A stretch of 36,822 nucleotides of DNA from JAICMB01 sp035295125 (GCA_035295125.1 DATGJP010000110.1:1-36822), one strand, 5' to 3'. Shown: positions 8,801-17,609, numbered from the stretch's first letter. The notes: a model not told the origin generated them from the letters alone. Program-made: numbers and translations.

Positions 8801-11800
8801 TTGCCACCGTCCAGGAACGTCACCGTTCCGGTCGGCGTACCCGAACCGAGCCCCGCTGCCGAAACCGTCGCCGTGAACGTCACTGATTGACCGAAGACCG
8901 ATGGGTTCGCCGATGACGTCAACGTTGTCGTCGTATCCGACTTGTTGACCACCTGCGGATTGCCGGTTAGCGAGCCCATGCTGCTGTTGTAATTGCTATT
9001 GCCTGGGTACGTCGTCGTGATGGTATGGTTGCCCACCGCCAGCACCGAGGTCGTGAACGTCGCCACGCCTCCGCTCAGCGTTCCGGTGCCAATCGGATTG
9101 CCCGCGTCCAGGAACGTCACTGTTCCGGTCGGCGAACCCGAGCCGGGCGCCACGGCCGAAACCGTCGCTGTGAAGGTGACCGATTGCCCGAACACCGACG
9201 GATTCGCTGAAGAAGTGACCGCTGTGGTCGTGTTGGCCTGGTTCACCGTCAAGGATGCAGTATTATTGCTTCCCGAGTGCGCTGCATCGGCAGGATAGGC
9301 GCCTGTAATGGTGTGAGGACTGGTGGCCACGTTCACCGGCGTTACGGTCGACGTGCAAGTCGAAGCCGTGCTCGTGCTCGGAGTGAGCGTGCACGCCCCG
9401 GTAATGCCGTCGGTTGCCTCCGATGATGTCACCGCGACCGTCCCCAGCGGGTTAAACGAAGGGCTGTACAACCCCGCATCCGATGCCGGCGTAGCGGCGG
9501 TGGTCAGGCCGACGACGAGCACCTGGCCGTTGTTTAGCAATGTGGAAACGAGGCCGCTGTCGGACTGCTGGAGGCTGCCCGTGCTGTCGAATGTGTCGCT
9601 ATCGGCGTCGTAAAGATCAACGGCCTGGCTAGTCGTTCCGCCGGCGAGCAAGACCATTCCGCTCGGAAGCAAGATCGCCGAACCATTGGCGCGCGCCTGC
9701 GCCATCTGATGAGTGCTCGGCGTAAACGTATTGGCCACCGGATCATAAAGATCGGCGCTGGTCAAAGCCCCGCCCGAATTCTGCCCGCCGGCTACCAGCA
9801 CCTTGCCGCTCAGCAACAGTGCCGCTTCCGGTTGCCAGCGTCCCGCTGCCAACGTCGAGTTGGCGCCGATAATGGCCGTGAACGTTCCCGCCCCGGCATT
9901 ACCGGCCGGATCGAAAACTTCGGCGCTGTTCAGCGCACCGTTGGCCGTGCCGTCGCTCGATCCGCCGGCGACCAGGACCTTCCCGGTGCCGAGCAGTTTT
10001 GCCGAGGCGCCGGTCCGCGCCGTGTTCAAGTTGCCCGTTGCAGTGAACGTGTCGGTTGCAGGATCGTACAACTCGGCGCTATTGAGCACGCCTCCGGAGT
10101 TGGCACCTCCGGTCAACAACACCTTTCCCGAGTTGAGCAGCGTGGCTGTGAATCCAAACCGTGCCGCCGTCATGAGATGGCTGGTCGTCGTGAACGTTCC
10201 CGCAACCGGGTCGAAGAGTTCCGCTGTATTGATTGCACCGGCAGCGGTTCCGTTGCTCGATCCACCTGCCACCAGCACCATGCCGGTCCGCAGCAGGACA
10301 GCCCTGGCACCCGTGCGAGCTGCATTCAGATTGCCCGTCGCTGTGAAGGCGCCTCCGGAAATGCTGTAAATCTGCGCACTGTTCAGCACATTATTATTAG
10401 CGTCCGTGCCACCGGCAACCAGCACCATACCATCGGCAAACAGCGTCGAGGTAAAGCCCGTTCGGCCGGGTGTTGGCGCGCCGGTTGTCTGGAACGTATC
10501 GGGGGTACCCGGAGGCACGGAACCGCTGTCAGTTACAGTGACCGTTGCCGTGCTCGACTGACCCACTACTACTGTAGTCGGGTTGAGAACGAGGCCCGTC
10601 GTACTCGTCCGCAGGTTTACCGTCTCACTGATTGAGGCTGACGTGCTTGGGGCAAAGGATCCCGAACTCTGATGCACGGCGGTTATCGAATGTGGCGACC
10701 CGGCGGCTGACAACAGCGAGGTCGTAATACTAGCCTGGTCGTTGCCGGGAACACCGTTCAGCGTTGCACTGCCCAGCGGGGTATTCCCATCGAAAAATGT
10801 CACGAGGCCCGTTGGCGTTCCTGACGATGCCGACACCGTCGCCGTAAACGTGACCGTGTCGCCCAGCGTGATCGTGCCCTGCGATGGGCTCACCGTTGTC
10901 GTCGTCGGAATCTGCGTTATCTGCTGGCCTCCAGCAAGCGAACCATTGCTGGTACTGAAGTTTCCGTCGCTGTTTTGATAGATCGCTGTAACAGTGTGCG
11001 GCGATCCCTGGACCGAAAGCGTTGTGGTTGCCCCGCTGGTCGCTGTGCTCGTGTTACCGCCTCCCACCGTCAACGAAACCGGACTTCCAAAATTGGAGCC
11101 GTCCACGACGAACTGTACCGATCCAGTTGGGGCAGGTGATGTGGAAGTATTCGTCACCGTTGCCGTGAAGGTGATGGATGTGCCAAACACGGCAGGGTTC
11201 TGCGACGATGTAACACCAGTCGAAGTTGCGGCCCGGTTGACTGTTTGTCCGGCCGCAAGTGAACCGGAGTTATTGCTGAAATTCGCGTCGGTATTTACGT
11301 AACTCGCGCTCACCGTGTGAGGCGAACCCGTTACCGGGATGTTAGTGATAGCTGAACTTGTAGCAGTACTGCTGGTGCTGGTCGCGCCCGTCAATGTCAC
11401 GGGCATGCCGACATTCACTCCGTCCACCGCGAACTGGATAGATCCGGTAGGCTGTGCAATCGAGCCCGCCGACGTATCGGTAACGGTAGCCGTGAACGTC
11501 ACGGACTGACCAAACACGGATGGGTTTGTGGAAGAAACCACACCAACGGAGACATTAGCCGCCGTGACCGATTGGCCGGGACTAAGCGATCCGCTGCTGT
11601 TGCTGAAATTACCATCGGTATTCACATAGTTCACGCTCACTGTGTGAGGCGATCCAGTCACAGGAATAACTGCCGTCGCCTGACTCGTGGCAGTGCTGGT
11701 TGTGCTTGTGGCGCTCGTTAATGCCACGGCCGGTCCGAAGTTAGATCCGTCCACAACGAACTGTACGGTCCCCGTGGGCGACCCAGTGGAGCCCGCCGAA

Positions 11801-14800
11801 GTATTTGTTACTGTCGCAGTGAACGCAACAGATTGCCCGAATACCGAGGGGTTTGAATCGGAAGTTACGGCTGTCGTAGTAGTGGCGGGCGTGACGGTCT
11901 CACTCGCGGTACCGTTATTGCCGGTTCCAGCCGTGGTGTCACTGACAGTGACGCTGTTGTTCGCCGCCCCTGCCTTTGTGCCCTTCACACTGATTGAAAC
12001 CATACAACTGGCGCCTGGAGCGAGGCTTGCGCCCGAGAGCGACACGGACGTGGAGCCCGCACTGCCGCCCGCTGTTCCCGTGCAGGTGGTGCTCGCAGTG
12101 CTCGCGCCGGCTAACGTGCCCGGCGCATTGCTCGGCAGTGTGTCGGTAAACGATATGGCGCTGAGTGTCTGATTCTGATTCGGGTTACTGACGGTAATCG
12201 TTAGGCCTGTGGTGGCGCCGAACGGAATAGAGGATTGATCGAACGCCTTCGAAATGTGCGGCGGATTGATTACATTCAAGGTGTCGCTGGCCGTGTTGCC
12301 ATTTCCGGCATCAGAGGAGTCAAGCGTCACACTGTTGGAATAGATATTGTCAACCGCGCTCTGCACGTCCACCTTGACGCTGCAAGTGCCGATCGGGAGG
12401 CTGCTGTTGGCGTAGCTGATCGTGCCGGAGCCCGCGCTCGCCGTCGCCGTTGGGCCACAAGTATTCACAACGTTCGGCGTGCTGGCGACAACCAGACTGC
12501 CCGGAACCGTCCCCACGTTGGCCGGCAGATTATCCGTAAAGCTGGAGTCGACGGGAATGACATTCGGGTTTGTTAATGAGAATGTGATCGTGCTGGCCGT
12601 AGTGCCCAAGCCGCCAGTGGTCTGAATTGTTTTCGGACTAAAGGTCTTTGTGATTGAGGGCGGCTGTAAGACATCAATCGCGGCATTTACCGTGCCGGTG
12701 CTGGCGGCGCCGAGACTCGAGGAATTCGCCGTGTAGGTAAATGTGGTCGCGCCTGTAACGGCTATTTTGAAAACTTGAGTCGCGGGGCTGCTATTGTATC
12801 CGGCTACACTGACGCCCGAGATTCTCACGTACTCACCACTACTGAAGCCGTGTGCTCCGACCGTCGTGATCGTGGCCGTGGTACCGGATTCCGTCGCGCT
12901 AGCGATGAGATTCGAATTAACAGGAACGACCGCGGCATCCACCGTCGCATTCGCCGTACCGAACCCGGACGTTCCACCGGCATTGAATGTAGCTGTCGCC
13001 GTGGGCACCGGGTTGCCAAGTGTCTCCGGCTGTGCTTGCGGTATGACCCCCAGCACCGCCCCATCGAACGTCACAGGCAGGCCGACGATCTCGTCGAGAT
13101 TGCCGCTGAGCGCAGCACCGTTGCCGTGATTGTCCTTGCTCATATCGGCGGTGAGAGTTGAGGGTTGATTGATGCGGATCTTCTGAGCGCTTCCGGTGTG
13201 GGTCAGGACGATGAAGGGATCAAACGTCGTAGAACCGCTATTGAGGCTGCTTATGGTGGCGTGCGGTGCGTTCGTCCCCCACCAATTATTCGTTGCCGTT
13301 ACCGAACCTGTATCGGACGTGAGATTGTTAGCGGTGCCACTGGGTGCAGTGTTACTCGCGAATCTCGAGAAACTGATGGTTAGAGCGCCGCCGTTGTCTC
13401 CGTGGAATACACCGCCGCCGTTCGCTGTTGCCGAATTCTGAATTATCTTCACCTTCGAGAGGGAACTCGAAAACGGCGAAGATGAATTGTCGAAGATCCC
13501 ACCTCCGTTGTTGCCCGAGGTGTTGCCGCTGATCACACTTCCCTGATCCACAGTCAGCTTGGCTGCGTTCCATATGCCACCGCCGTCGCTGGCTGCGGTA
13601 TTGTTCGAGATCGTCGTTGAGTGGATTTGGGTGGTTCCCTGCGTGATCGCCGAACCACCCGCACCCTGAATCCGAATTCCGCCACCAACCGGCGCTGTGG
13701 CGCCGGGCTGACTGGGATTGGTATTGACCATGTTCTGAGTAACCGTGGAACCTGTCATCGTCATACTGGAGGCGTCGTCGAGAAACCCGCCGCCACCGTT
13801 CCCAGCAATCCCATTAGCTGTACTAGGTTGATTGACGTTATCTGAAATGGTGCAATTTGAAAAGGTCGCCGTCACTCCCGACCCATCATTGGTGTTGAAG
13901 ATTGCAAATCCAGCGCCCTGTCCTTCGGTAAGCGTATTGTTGGTGAGGGTCACGTTCATGACCGTGAGCGTTGCAGTCGCGTTCGCGCCGGTGTCAAATT
14001 CGAAAGCCCCTCCATCGCCATCAAAGCCCCCCTCGTCACCGCGATTAAAGCCGTTTTGGATCGTTAGATTGGATACGCTTACCGTTGCGTTGGTAAAGAC
14101 GGTGACATCCTGATTGAACGCAAACACCTTATCCACACCATTAGGAGGGCCTGGATTTACACCGGTCGTACCCGCCTGAATAATCGTGGTGGCTTGCCCC
14201 GAACCGATGATGTTCACAGTGACTGCGGTTTGGTTCGCCGGCCCGACCGCTAACATGCCGGTCGAGCCGTCGTAAACGCCGGCCGATCTTGCCCGGGTTA
14301 GCGTGTAAGTCCCGTTCGGCACCATGATGTTGTAGACCGCAGGAGTAGTAGCTGCATTCACTTCGACTATCGCTTCCCGCAGGCTGCATGCGTTGGGGGT
14401 AGCGTTTGCGCAGGCATTGGCAGTCAGGGTATCGGAGGTTGTATTTACGTTGAACGTTGGATCCGGCAGGGGCGCCATCACGGCTGGTCTCAACTCGCCC
14501 TTGCTCAGAGCCACCACACCCGGACGAGCATCAACATTGACGCGCACAGGCAATGCGGCTACGACCGGACCGGCCAAGGGTCGCACGGCAATCTCGCCTC
14601 GCGTGAATGTTGTGTCACCTGTCTTAGGGTCAGGGTGTGAAATCACCGTCATCTGACCTGCGAAGGAGTTGAGCACCATGATGTCATCCAACGCTCGGGA
14701 GGAAATCCGGGTACGGAGGAGCACAGGTGGTGCATCGTCGCTCGGTGGCGCGATCGAGGAAAAACCTTCCACAATCATCCACCCTCTGTCGGGAACGGAC

Positions 14801-15834
14801 GAAGGCAGGAATGGATGGGGCCGGCCGTTGCGCCTCGCGAGCCGGATCGCCTTAAGTTCGTCGACAGTAAACGTGCGAGGATCGAACTGTCCGTGCACTG
14901 CAATTTGTACGCTGCCGTCGGAAGCGAGCAGGGCCATTTGTAACCCTGGATATCGGTCAGTCACGAACGATCCCAACGCTAACCCTACGGCGGTAATTGG
15001 CAGGGACAGGGGCTGTAATTCCCCCGATGCGGAGTGAAGGATGGAGACCTCTCCACCCGAAACAACCACGGCATCCGTTCCTCTGCCTTGGAGGTTGCCT
15101 AATGCGATGTTTGTTACCGCGCCCCGGAGTGGATACGTCGCAGGCGTCCCGAGGCCATCGTGTGTAGGAGTATAGACGAGCAGGGCCGACGAATTACCGT
15201 TGGAGACGCCCACAATCAGGGAGTCAAACTCCGAAGACCTGCCGAATGGACCCACCGCAAGCGCAGTAGCGACCCCGGGAAGTTCAACGGGTTGGGGAGT
15301 TGCAAAACCACCTTTACCATTGCCGGCCAGAACATACATCGTGTGGCCGCCCTTCGACCCGATCACAAGATCTCTGAATCCCCCCGCGATGAGGTTGCCG
15401 GCGGCGATGAAATCCGGCCTTACAGGCACTCGCAAAGTCCGGGAATCCGTCAGAAAAGGCGAAGGAAATTCCCCTCTGCCGATCGCCTGAAACGACTCTT
15501 CACTTTGGGGGGCAAACGCATCCAGGTTTCCCCGCAGTATGGCGATGCGGCCGCCGTCAGCAGTCGCGTACCCGACTGCGAGATCGCTCACCCCATCGCG
15601 ATCGAAGTCCTCGCTCACCAGGGAGAGAGGTTGCGTCGCGCCAGCGCCGAACGCGCTGACAATCGCATTGGACCCTTGGTGGCGCACCTCCAGCCGCTTG
15701 GCTTCACCCAGTCGAATTAGATTCGACGTGGCGGCTTCGACCACTCCTGGATGAATGCTTCTATCGCAGAGCTGCCAACCACCAAACGCCGCAAGGCACA
15801 CACCCGCGGCAACTGCCAACTTTCGATCGACCAT
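5893..15834 (-). CDS. giant secreted multidomain protein (FG-GAP / CSLREA beta-helix / Ig array / kelch / NHL)
   Basis: A 3313-residue protein with an N-terminal signal peptide. In order: FG-GAP/VCBS-like repeats with DFDRDGVSDLAVGYA (about 60-450); a CSLREAI motif near 485 leading into a parallel beta-helix rich in NNTA/GGGI turns (to about 850); an FCCH-like module (about 978-1050); two DUF11/DUF7933-like modules (about 1058 and 1191); three or four ~111-aa Ig repeats (about 1318-1740); an Ig domain split by a seven-bladed kelch propeller (about 1780-2125); seven ~99-aa Ig repeats (about 2200-2890); another DUF7933-like module; and a six-bladed NHL propeller (3015-3313). The Ig arrays probably form a stalk displaying propellers. 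No anchor, protease or glycosidase signature is visible. A role in adhesion or extracellular binding is inference. Confidence 0.92.
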   Translation of the reverse strand: MVDRKLAVAAGVCLAAFGGWQLCDRSIHPGVVEAATSNLIRLGEAKRLEVRHQGSNAIVSAFGAGATQPLSLVSEDFDRDGVSDLAVGYATADGGRIAILRGNLDAFAPQSEESFQAIGRGEFPSPFLTDSRTLRVPVRPDFIAAGNLIAGGFRDLVIGSKGGHTMYVLAGNGKGGFATPQPVELPGVATALAVGPFGRSSEFDSLIVGVSNGNSSALLVYTPTHDGLGTPATYPLRGAVTNIALGNLQGRGTDAVVVSGGEVSILHSASGELQPLSLPITAVGLALGSFVTDRYPGLQMALLASDGSVQIAVHGQFDPRTFTVDELKAIRLARRNGRPHPFLPSSVPDRGWMIVEGFSSIAPPSDDAPPVLLRTRISSRALDDIMVLNSFAGQMTVISHPDPKTGDTTFTRGEIAVRPLAGPVVAALPVRVNVDARPGVVALSKGELRPAVMAPLPDPTFNVNTTSDTLTANACANATPNACSLREAIVEVNAATTPAVYNIMVPNGTYTLTRARSAGVYDGSTGMLAVGPANQTAVTVNIIGSGQATTIIQAGTTGVNPGPPNGVDKVFAFNQDVTVFTNATVSVSNLTIQNGFNRGDEGGFDGDGGAFEFDTGANATATLTVMNVTLTNNTLTEGQGAGFAIFNTNDGSGVTATFSNCTISDNVNQPSTANGIAGNGGGGFLDDASSMTMTGSTVTQNMVNTNPSQPGATAPVGGGIRIQGAGGSAITQGTTQIHSTTISNNTAASDGGGIWNAAKLTVDQGSVISGNTSGNNGGGIFDNSSSPFSSSLSKVKIIQNSATANGGGVFHGDNGGALTISFSRFASNTAPSGTANNLTSDTGSVTATNNWWGTNAPHATISSLNSGSTTFDPFIVLTHTGSAQKIRINQPSTLTADMSKDNHGNGAALSGNLDEIVGLPVTFDGAVLGVIPQAQPETLGNPVPTATATFNAGGTSGFGTANATVDAAVVPVNSNLIASATESGTTATITTVGAHGFSSGEYVRISGVSVAGYNSSPATQVFKIAVTGATTFTYTANSSSLGAASTGTVNAAIDVLQPPSITKTFSPKTIQTTGGLGTTASTITFSLTNPNVIPVDSSFTDNLPANVGTVPGSLVVASTPNVVNTCGPTATASAGSGTISYANSSLPIGTCSVKVDVQSAVDNIYSNSVTLDSSDAGNGNTASDTLNVINPPHISKAFDQSSIPFGATTGLTITVSNPNQNQTLSAISFTDTLPSNAPGTLAGASTASTTCTGTAGGSAGSTSVSLSGASLAPGASCMVSISVKGTKAGAANNSVTVSDTTAGTGNNGTASETVTPATTTTAVTSDSNPSVFGQSVAFTATVTNTSAGSTGSPTGTVQFVVDGSNFGPAVALTSATSTTSTATSQATAVIPVTGSPHTVSVNYVNTDGNFSNSSGSLSPGQSVTAANVSVGVVSSTNPSVFGQSVTFTATVTDTSAGSIAQPTGSIQFAVDGVNVGMPVTLTGATSTSSTATSSAITNIPVTGSPHTVSASYVNTDANFSNNSGSLAAGQTVNRAATSTGVTSSQNPAVFGTSITFTATVTNTSTSPAPTGSVQFVVDGSNFGSPVSLTVGGGNTSTATSGATTTLSVQGSPHTVTAIYQNSDGNFSTSNGSLAGGQQITQIPTTTTVSPSQGTITLGDTVTFTATVSASSGTPTGLVTFFDGNTPLGSATLNGVPGNDQASITTSLLSAAGSPHSITAVHQSSGSFAPSTSASISETVNLRTSTTGLVLNPTTVVVGQSSTATVTVTDSGSVPPGTPDTFQTTGAPTPGRTGFTSTLFADGMVLVAGGTDANNNVLNSAQIYSISGGAFTATGNLNAARTGARAVLLRTGMVLVAGGSSNGTAAGAINTAELFDPVAGTFTTTSHLMTAARFGFTATLLNSGKVLLTGGANSGGVLNSAELYDPATDTFTATGNLNTARTGASAKLLGTGKVLVAGGSSDGTANGALNSAEVFDPAGNAGAGTFTAIIGANSTLAAGRWQPEAALLLSGKVLVAGGQNSGGALTSADLYDPVANTFTPSTHQMAQARANGSAILLPSGMVLLAGGTTSQAVDLYDADSDTFDSTGSLQQSDSGLVSTLLNNGQVLVVGLTTAATPASDAGLYSPSFNPLGTVAVTSSEATDGITGACTLTPSTSTASTCTSTVTPVNVATSPHTITGAYPADAAHSGSNNTASLTVNQANTTTAVTSSANPSVFGQSVTFTATVSAVAPGSGSPTGTVTFLDAGNPIGTGTLSGGVATFTTSVLAVGNHTITTTYPGNSNYNSSMGSLTGNPQVVNKSDTTTTLTSSANPSVFGQSVTFTATVSAAGLGSGTPTGTVTFLDGGNSIGTGTLSGGVATFTTSALAVGNHTITTSYGGDGNFNSSNGSLTGNPQVVSTDGTSTTVTSSVNPSVFGQSVTFTATVSAAGPGSGTPTGTVTFLDGGGSIGTGTLSGGVATFSTAALSVASHTITTSYGGDANFNTSAGSLTGNPQVVGRANTTTAVTSSLNASTFGQSVTFTATVAAASPGAGTPTGTVTFQDAGGSIGTGTLSSGMATFTTSTLSAGNHTITAIYGGDGNFLSSIGPLTGNPQVVNKTNSTTALTSSANPSVFGQSVTFTATISAVAPGGGTATGTVTFLDGGGSIGTGTLSGGVATFTTSGLSVSSHTITTTYLGDGNFNGSSGSLTGNPQVVNKANTATAVSSSANPSSFGQTVTFTATVSAVGLGAGTPTGTVTFLDGGGSIGTGTLSGGVATFSTSALGVANHTITTSYNGDGNFNGSAGSLTGNPQVVNKAGTMTTVTSSLNPAAFGQSITFTATVTVVLPGVGTPSGTVTFLDGSNTIGTGTLSGGVATFTTTTLAPGSRTISAAYGGNATFNGSTGLLTGNPEVVIGPPSAVKAFSPPSIAVNGTSVLTITLTNPSVNTVALQGVAFTDNFPANMVVANPNGLSNTCGGTATATAGSTAVSLSGVTLAPSSSCTVTANVAVSTGGLYVNNTGPVMSTNGGNSAGASAVLNAGTNGLAVDSQGNILAALAGASKVLVYNSSGALRGQLNPGVLGALSQPNGIAVDSKDNIFVSDTGNHRVVWFSSYATGARPTGQVLNGQLNSALTQPTGLALDAQDNLLVTDTQNNRIVVFTVGHVSTGAVATVVASGQIGPTVGTLGQLNNPLGVAVDSAGNIAVADTGNNRVALFNSVAANKTPRGAIGPQVGFLGQLITPTGVAVNLKDPNAAAKDEVLVVDSGNARIAMFNPIAAGATPHGSITSNTNTGPLTAITGGIATNAAGNILLLDPGNGHLLEFSDAGKLLFVTSVTF
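7165..9240 (-). repeat. seven tandem ~297/300-bp Ig-domain repeats inside the giant gene
   Basis: The segment encoding NPSVFGQSVTFTATV recurs at about 9190, 8890, 8593, 8296, 7996, 7699 and 7402. The spacing is 297 or 300 bp, i.e. seven Ig-like domains of 99 or 100 residues, each ending in SLTGNPQVV. Neighbouring units, for example those around 8500-8600 and 8800-8900, are almost identical at nucleotide level. This indicates recent duplication or gene conversion and a likely site of copy-number variation. Confidence 0.88.
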
Positions 15835-15920
15835 ACACTACCCCCAAATCGTGCGAAATCGTACCAAAACAAGTGGAATTCGCCTAGATTTTTGACCGAT
15901 TTCTAATCACCGATTCCAAC

Positions 15921-15942
15921 ACTCGATGTGATCTAATCGAGT
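15921..15942. promoter_or_regulatory. 7-bp inverted repeat in the divergent intergenic region
   Basis: ACTCGAT (15921-15927) and ATCGAGT (15936-15942) are exact reverse complements separated by 8 nt. They lie between the start of the giant surface-protein gene (15834, minus) and the YkgJ-type gene (16029, plus). A second smaller palindrome, TGAAC-GA-GTTCA, follows near 15956. The size and symmetry fit a dimeric repressor or activator site controlling one or both divergent genes. Nothing here identifies the regulator. Confidence 0.35.
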
Positions 15943-16028
15943 ATACCTTCAGTGCTGAACGAGTTCAATGGAATTGTGAAGCGTATTACTATTGAATGCA
16001 GTAACCATGCGGCGAGGAGAATCTGTGC

Positions 16029-16604
16029 ATGAGCTGGATTGACGAAATCTGCCTCTCTTGCGGAGTGTGTTGCACAACGTTGTCGAAGGTCACAATCACG
16101 GAAGATGACCTTCAACGGCTCATACGAGGTTACGCCCTGACCCGTGAGCAGGCAGGACGACTCGTGTACCGCCGGGAGTCCGAGTTCAGGATTCTGATGG
16201 ACAAAACAGCCACGTGCCCGGCGCTCTCGGCTCAAAAGGGGCACTATCGCTGTAACGCCTACGAGCACCGGCCCACGATCTGCCGCACTTATGAGTGCTT
16301 TATCCTTGAGTTCGCCAAAGAATGGATCCAGCGACGGCGCGAAAACAGTCCGGTAGAGGAGCGCAATCACTTTCATTCCGCGCAGTCCGAAGCAGAGCTT
16401 CGCGAGCAGGTTGATCATTCGATCCGAAGAATGAGGCAAGACTATCTCGAATCGTGCCTCACCAATCAGAATAACCGCGATTTCCGGCGCCCTGACTATC
16501 TCCCGGAACTCCTCAAGGTTCTTTCGGGCTGCGATTTCGACCACAGCTTTCCGCCCTCGGAACAGGATCGGGAGTGTCAAGAACGCGCTGGAAACACACC
16601 CTGA
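16029..16604 (+). CDS. YkgJ-family CxxCxxCC cluster-binding protein
   Basis: A 191-residue protein. The N-terminus has Cys8, Cys11, Cys14 and Cys15 in the CxxCxxCC arrangement, and further cysteines follow at 63, 75, 85 and 90 (the last three in RCNAYEHRPTICRTYEC). This is the pattern of the YkgJ/UPF0153 family, thought to bind zinc or an iron-sulfur cluster; its biochemical role is generally unknown. The RPTICRTYECF region is the most conserved family signature. The C-terminal half is charged and helical without a recognisable domain. The start ATG at 16029 follows GAGGAG about 11 nt upstream. The last 28 bp overlap the convergent collar gene. A 275-residue frame on the opposite strand is a shadow. 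Confidence 0.85.
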   Translation: MSWIDEICLSCGVCCTTLSKVTITEDDLQRLIRGYALTREQAGRLVYRRESEFRILMDKTATCPALSAQKGHYRCNAYEHRPTICRTYECFILEFAKEWIQRRRENSPVEERNHFHSAQSEAELREQVDHSIRRMRQDYLESCLTNQNNRDFRRPDYLPELLKVLSGCDFDHSFPPSEQDRECQERAGNTP

Positions 16605-17101
16605 AGGGCAATGATAAACGTCAGCCCGAGATATGGCTGCAAGTTGTTGTGAGGCAAGTTGCCGCCAGCTATTGACAGTGCAAACGGATTCATCTGTACA
16701 TTGCTGGCAGGAACGCTCGGGGCATAGGCACCGGGGTCGCCTTTGAGTCCGGATCCCCAAGTATGAGACGCGGGACTCGCCTGGCCGCCGGTCGTGCCCG
16801 CCTGAGCTGTATGTGGATGCGCCGGCATCTCAGTTTGAAGCAGAGTCACAGTTGGTTCGCCAGCAGTCTCGCCCAGGTCGCGTACGCTGAGTCCAGGGCC
16901 CTGTCCTGCCTGCATTGGTGCACAACCCTGAAGATTGGGGAGCGCGAAATTGCTCTTGCCATCACCACCATAGGTAGTCCCAAGAAGCGAAAACAGAGCG
17001 GTGTTTTGGCTGAGGGGCAGCAATTGGCCATCACACTGTGCCCACCCAGTGGGCGCAAAATTTCCAGTGAAGATTCTGATTTCGGCGACGAACGGATCCA
17101 T
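16577..17101 (-). CDS. tail-collar domain protein (third gene of the triplet)
   Basis: A 174-residue protein with the phage tail collar fold (PF07484, the 'microcystin-dependent protein' group). The N-terminus reads EIRIFTGNFAPTGWAQCDGQ, then LLGTTYGGDGKSNFALPNLQ, then a Gly/Ser-rich middle. The C-terminus, NLQPYLGLTFIIALQGVFP, is shared with its two neighbours. In phages this fold sits in tail fibres or collars; bacterial stand-alone copies have no settled function. A strong AAGGAG lies 6 nt before the ATG. It is the last of three collar genes on the minus strand, 10 bp after the middle one. PMQAGQGPGLSVRDLGETAGEPTVTL is the least conserved stretch among the three. Confidence 0.9.
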   Translation of the reverse strand: MDPFVAEIRIFTGNFAPTGWAQCDGQLLPLSQNTALFSLLGTTYGGDGKSNFALPNLQGCAPMQAGQGPGLSVRDLGETAGEPTVTLLQTEMPAHPHTAQAGTTGGQASPASHTWGSGLKGDPGAYAPSVPASNVQMNPFALSIAGGNLPHNNLQPYLGLTFIIALQGVFPARS

Positions 17102-17111
17102 GGTAGTCTCC

Positions 17112-17609
17112 TTAGTTTTGACTGGGAAAAATTCCCTGTAATGCGATGACGAAACTCAGAACCAGGTAGGGAGACATGTTTTCGTGCGGTTGATTGCCTC
17201 CTACTGGCAGGATCGACGCCGGATTCATAGATACATTTTGGGTGCTATTGTACGGCTTCGAACCAGAGCCTCCCCATAGATCGCCTGCGGCGCTCGGTTT
17301 TGCCGCATTGGCGGGATTGCCGACCGGCACATGGTTGTGCGCGGGAAGTTCGCCGATGTTGAGTGTGTGCGTCGTCTCCCCCCCCCTCTCCCCGAGGCTG
17401 ATCCCGCTGCCGACGTGCATGGGCGTCCGACCCCGCAGATCCGGCAATGCAAAAGTCGTCTGTCCGTTACCGCCGTACGTGGTACCTAGAATCGAAAACA
17501 GCGCCTGGTTCTGGTTGATAGGGAGAAGTTGCCCATTACAGAAAGCCCAACCTTTAGGTGCGAAGTTGAAACTCACGATCTTGATCTCGCCGAGAAAAGG
17601 GGTCGCCAT
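17112..17609 (-). CDS. tail-collar domain protein (second gene of the triplet)
   Basis: A 165-residue collar-domain protein: EIKIVSFNFAPKGWAFCNGQ, LGTTYGGNGQTTFALPDLRGR, and the histidine-containing LPAHNHVPVGN loop typical of the family. It ends NMSPYLVLSFVIALQGIFPSQ. There is no signal peptide, so any export would need another route. The ATG at 17609 is preceded by an excellent AAAGGAG. It lies 35 bp after the first collar gene and 10 bp before the third, so the three are almost certainly one transcript. Three related but not identical subunits suggest hetero-oligomeric assembly, by analogy with trimeric phage fibre proteins; that is inference. Confidence 0.9.
   Translation of the reverse strand: MATPFLGEIKIVSFNFAPKGWAFCNGQLLPINQNQALFSILGTTYGGNGQTTFALPDLRGRTPMHVGSGISLGERGGETTHTLNIGELPAHNHVPVGNPANAAKPSAAGDLWGGSGSKPYNSTQNVSMNPASILPVGGNQPHENMSPYLVLSFVIALQGIFPSQN

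Noticed and set aside
7165..9240. CRISPR array
   Set aside because: Units are about 300 bp and encode Ig domains; there are no 25-45 bp repeats, no unique spacers and no cas genes.
5950..15720. Many plus-strand frames opposite the giant Ig/kelch/NHL gene
   Set aside because: They mirror the biased codon use of the minus-strand repeats, recur with the same 297/300-bp period and have no domain of their own.
15933..16760. 275-residue frame on the minus strand opposite the YkgJ-type gene
   Set aside because: It runs across the start region of the YkgJ-type gene and into the collar gene; the opposite frame has a clear CxxCxxCC family motif and this one has no recognisable domain.
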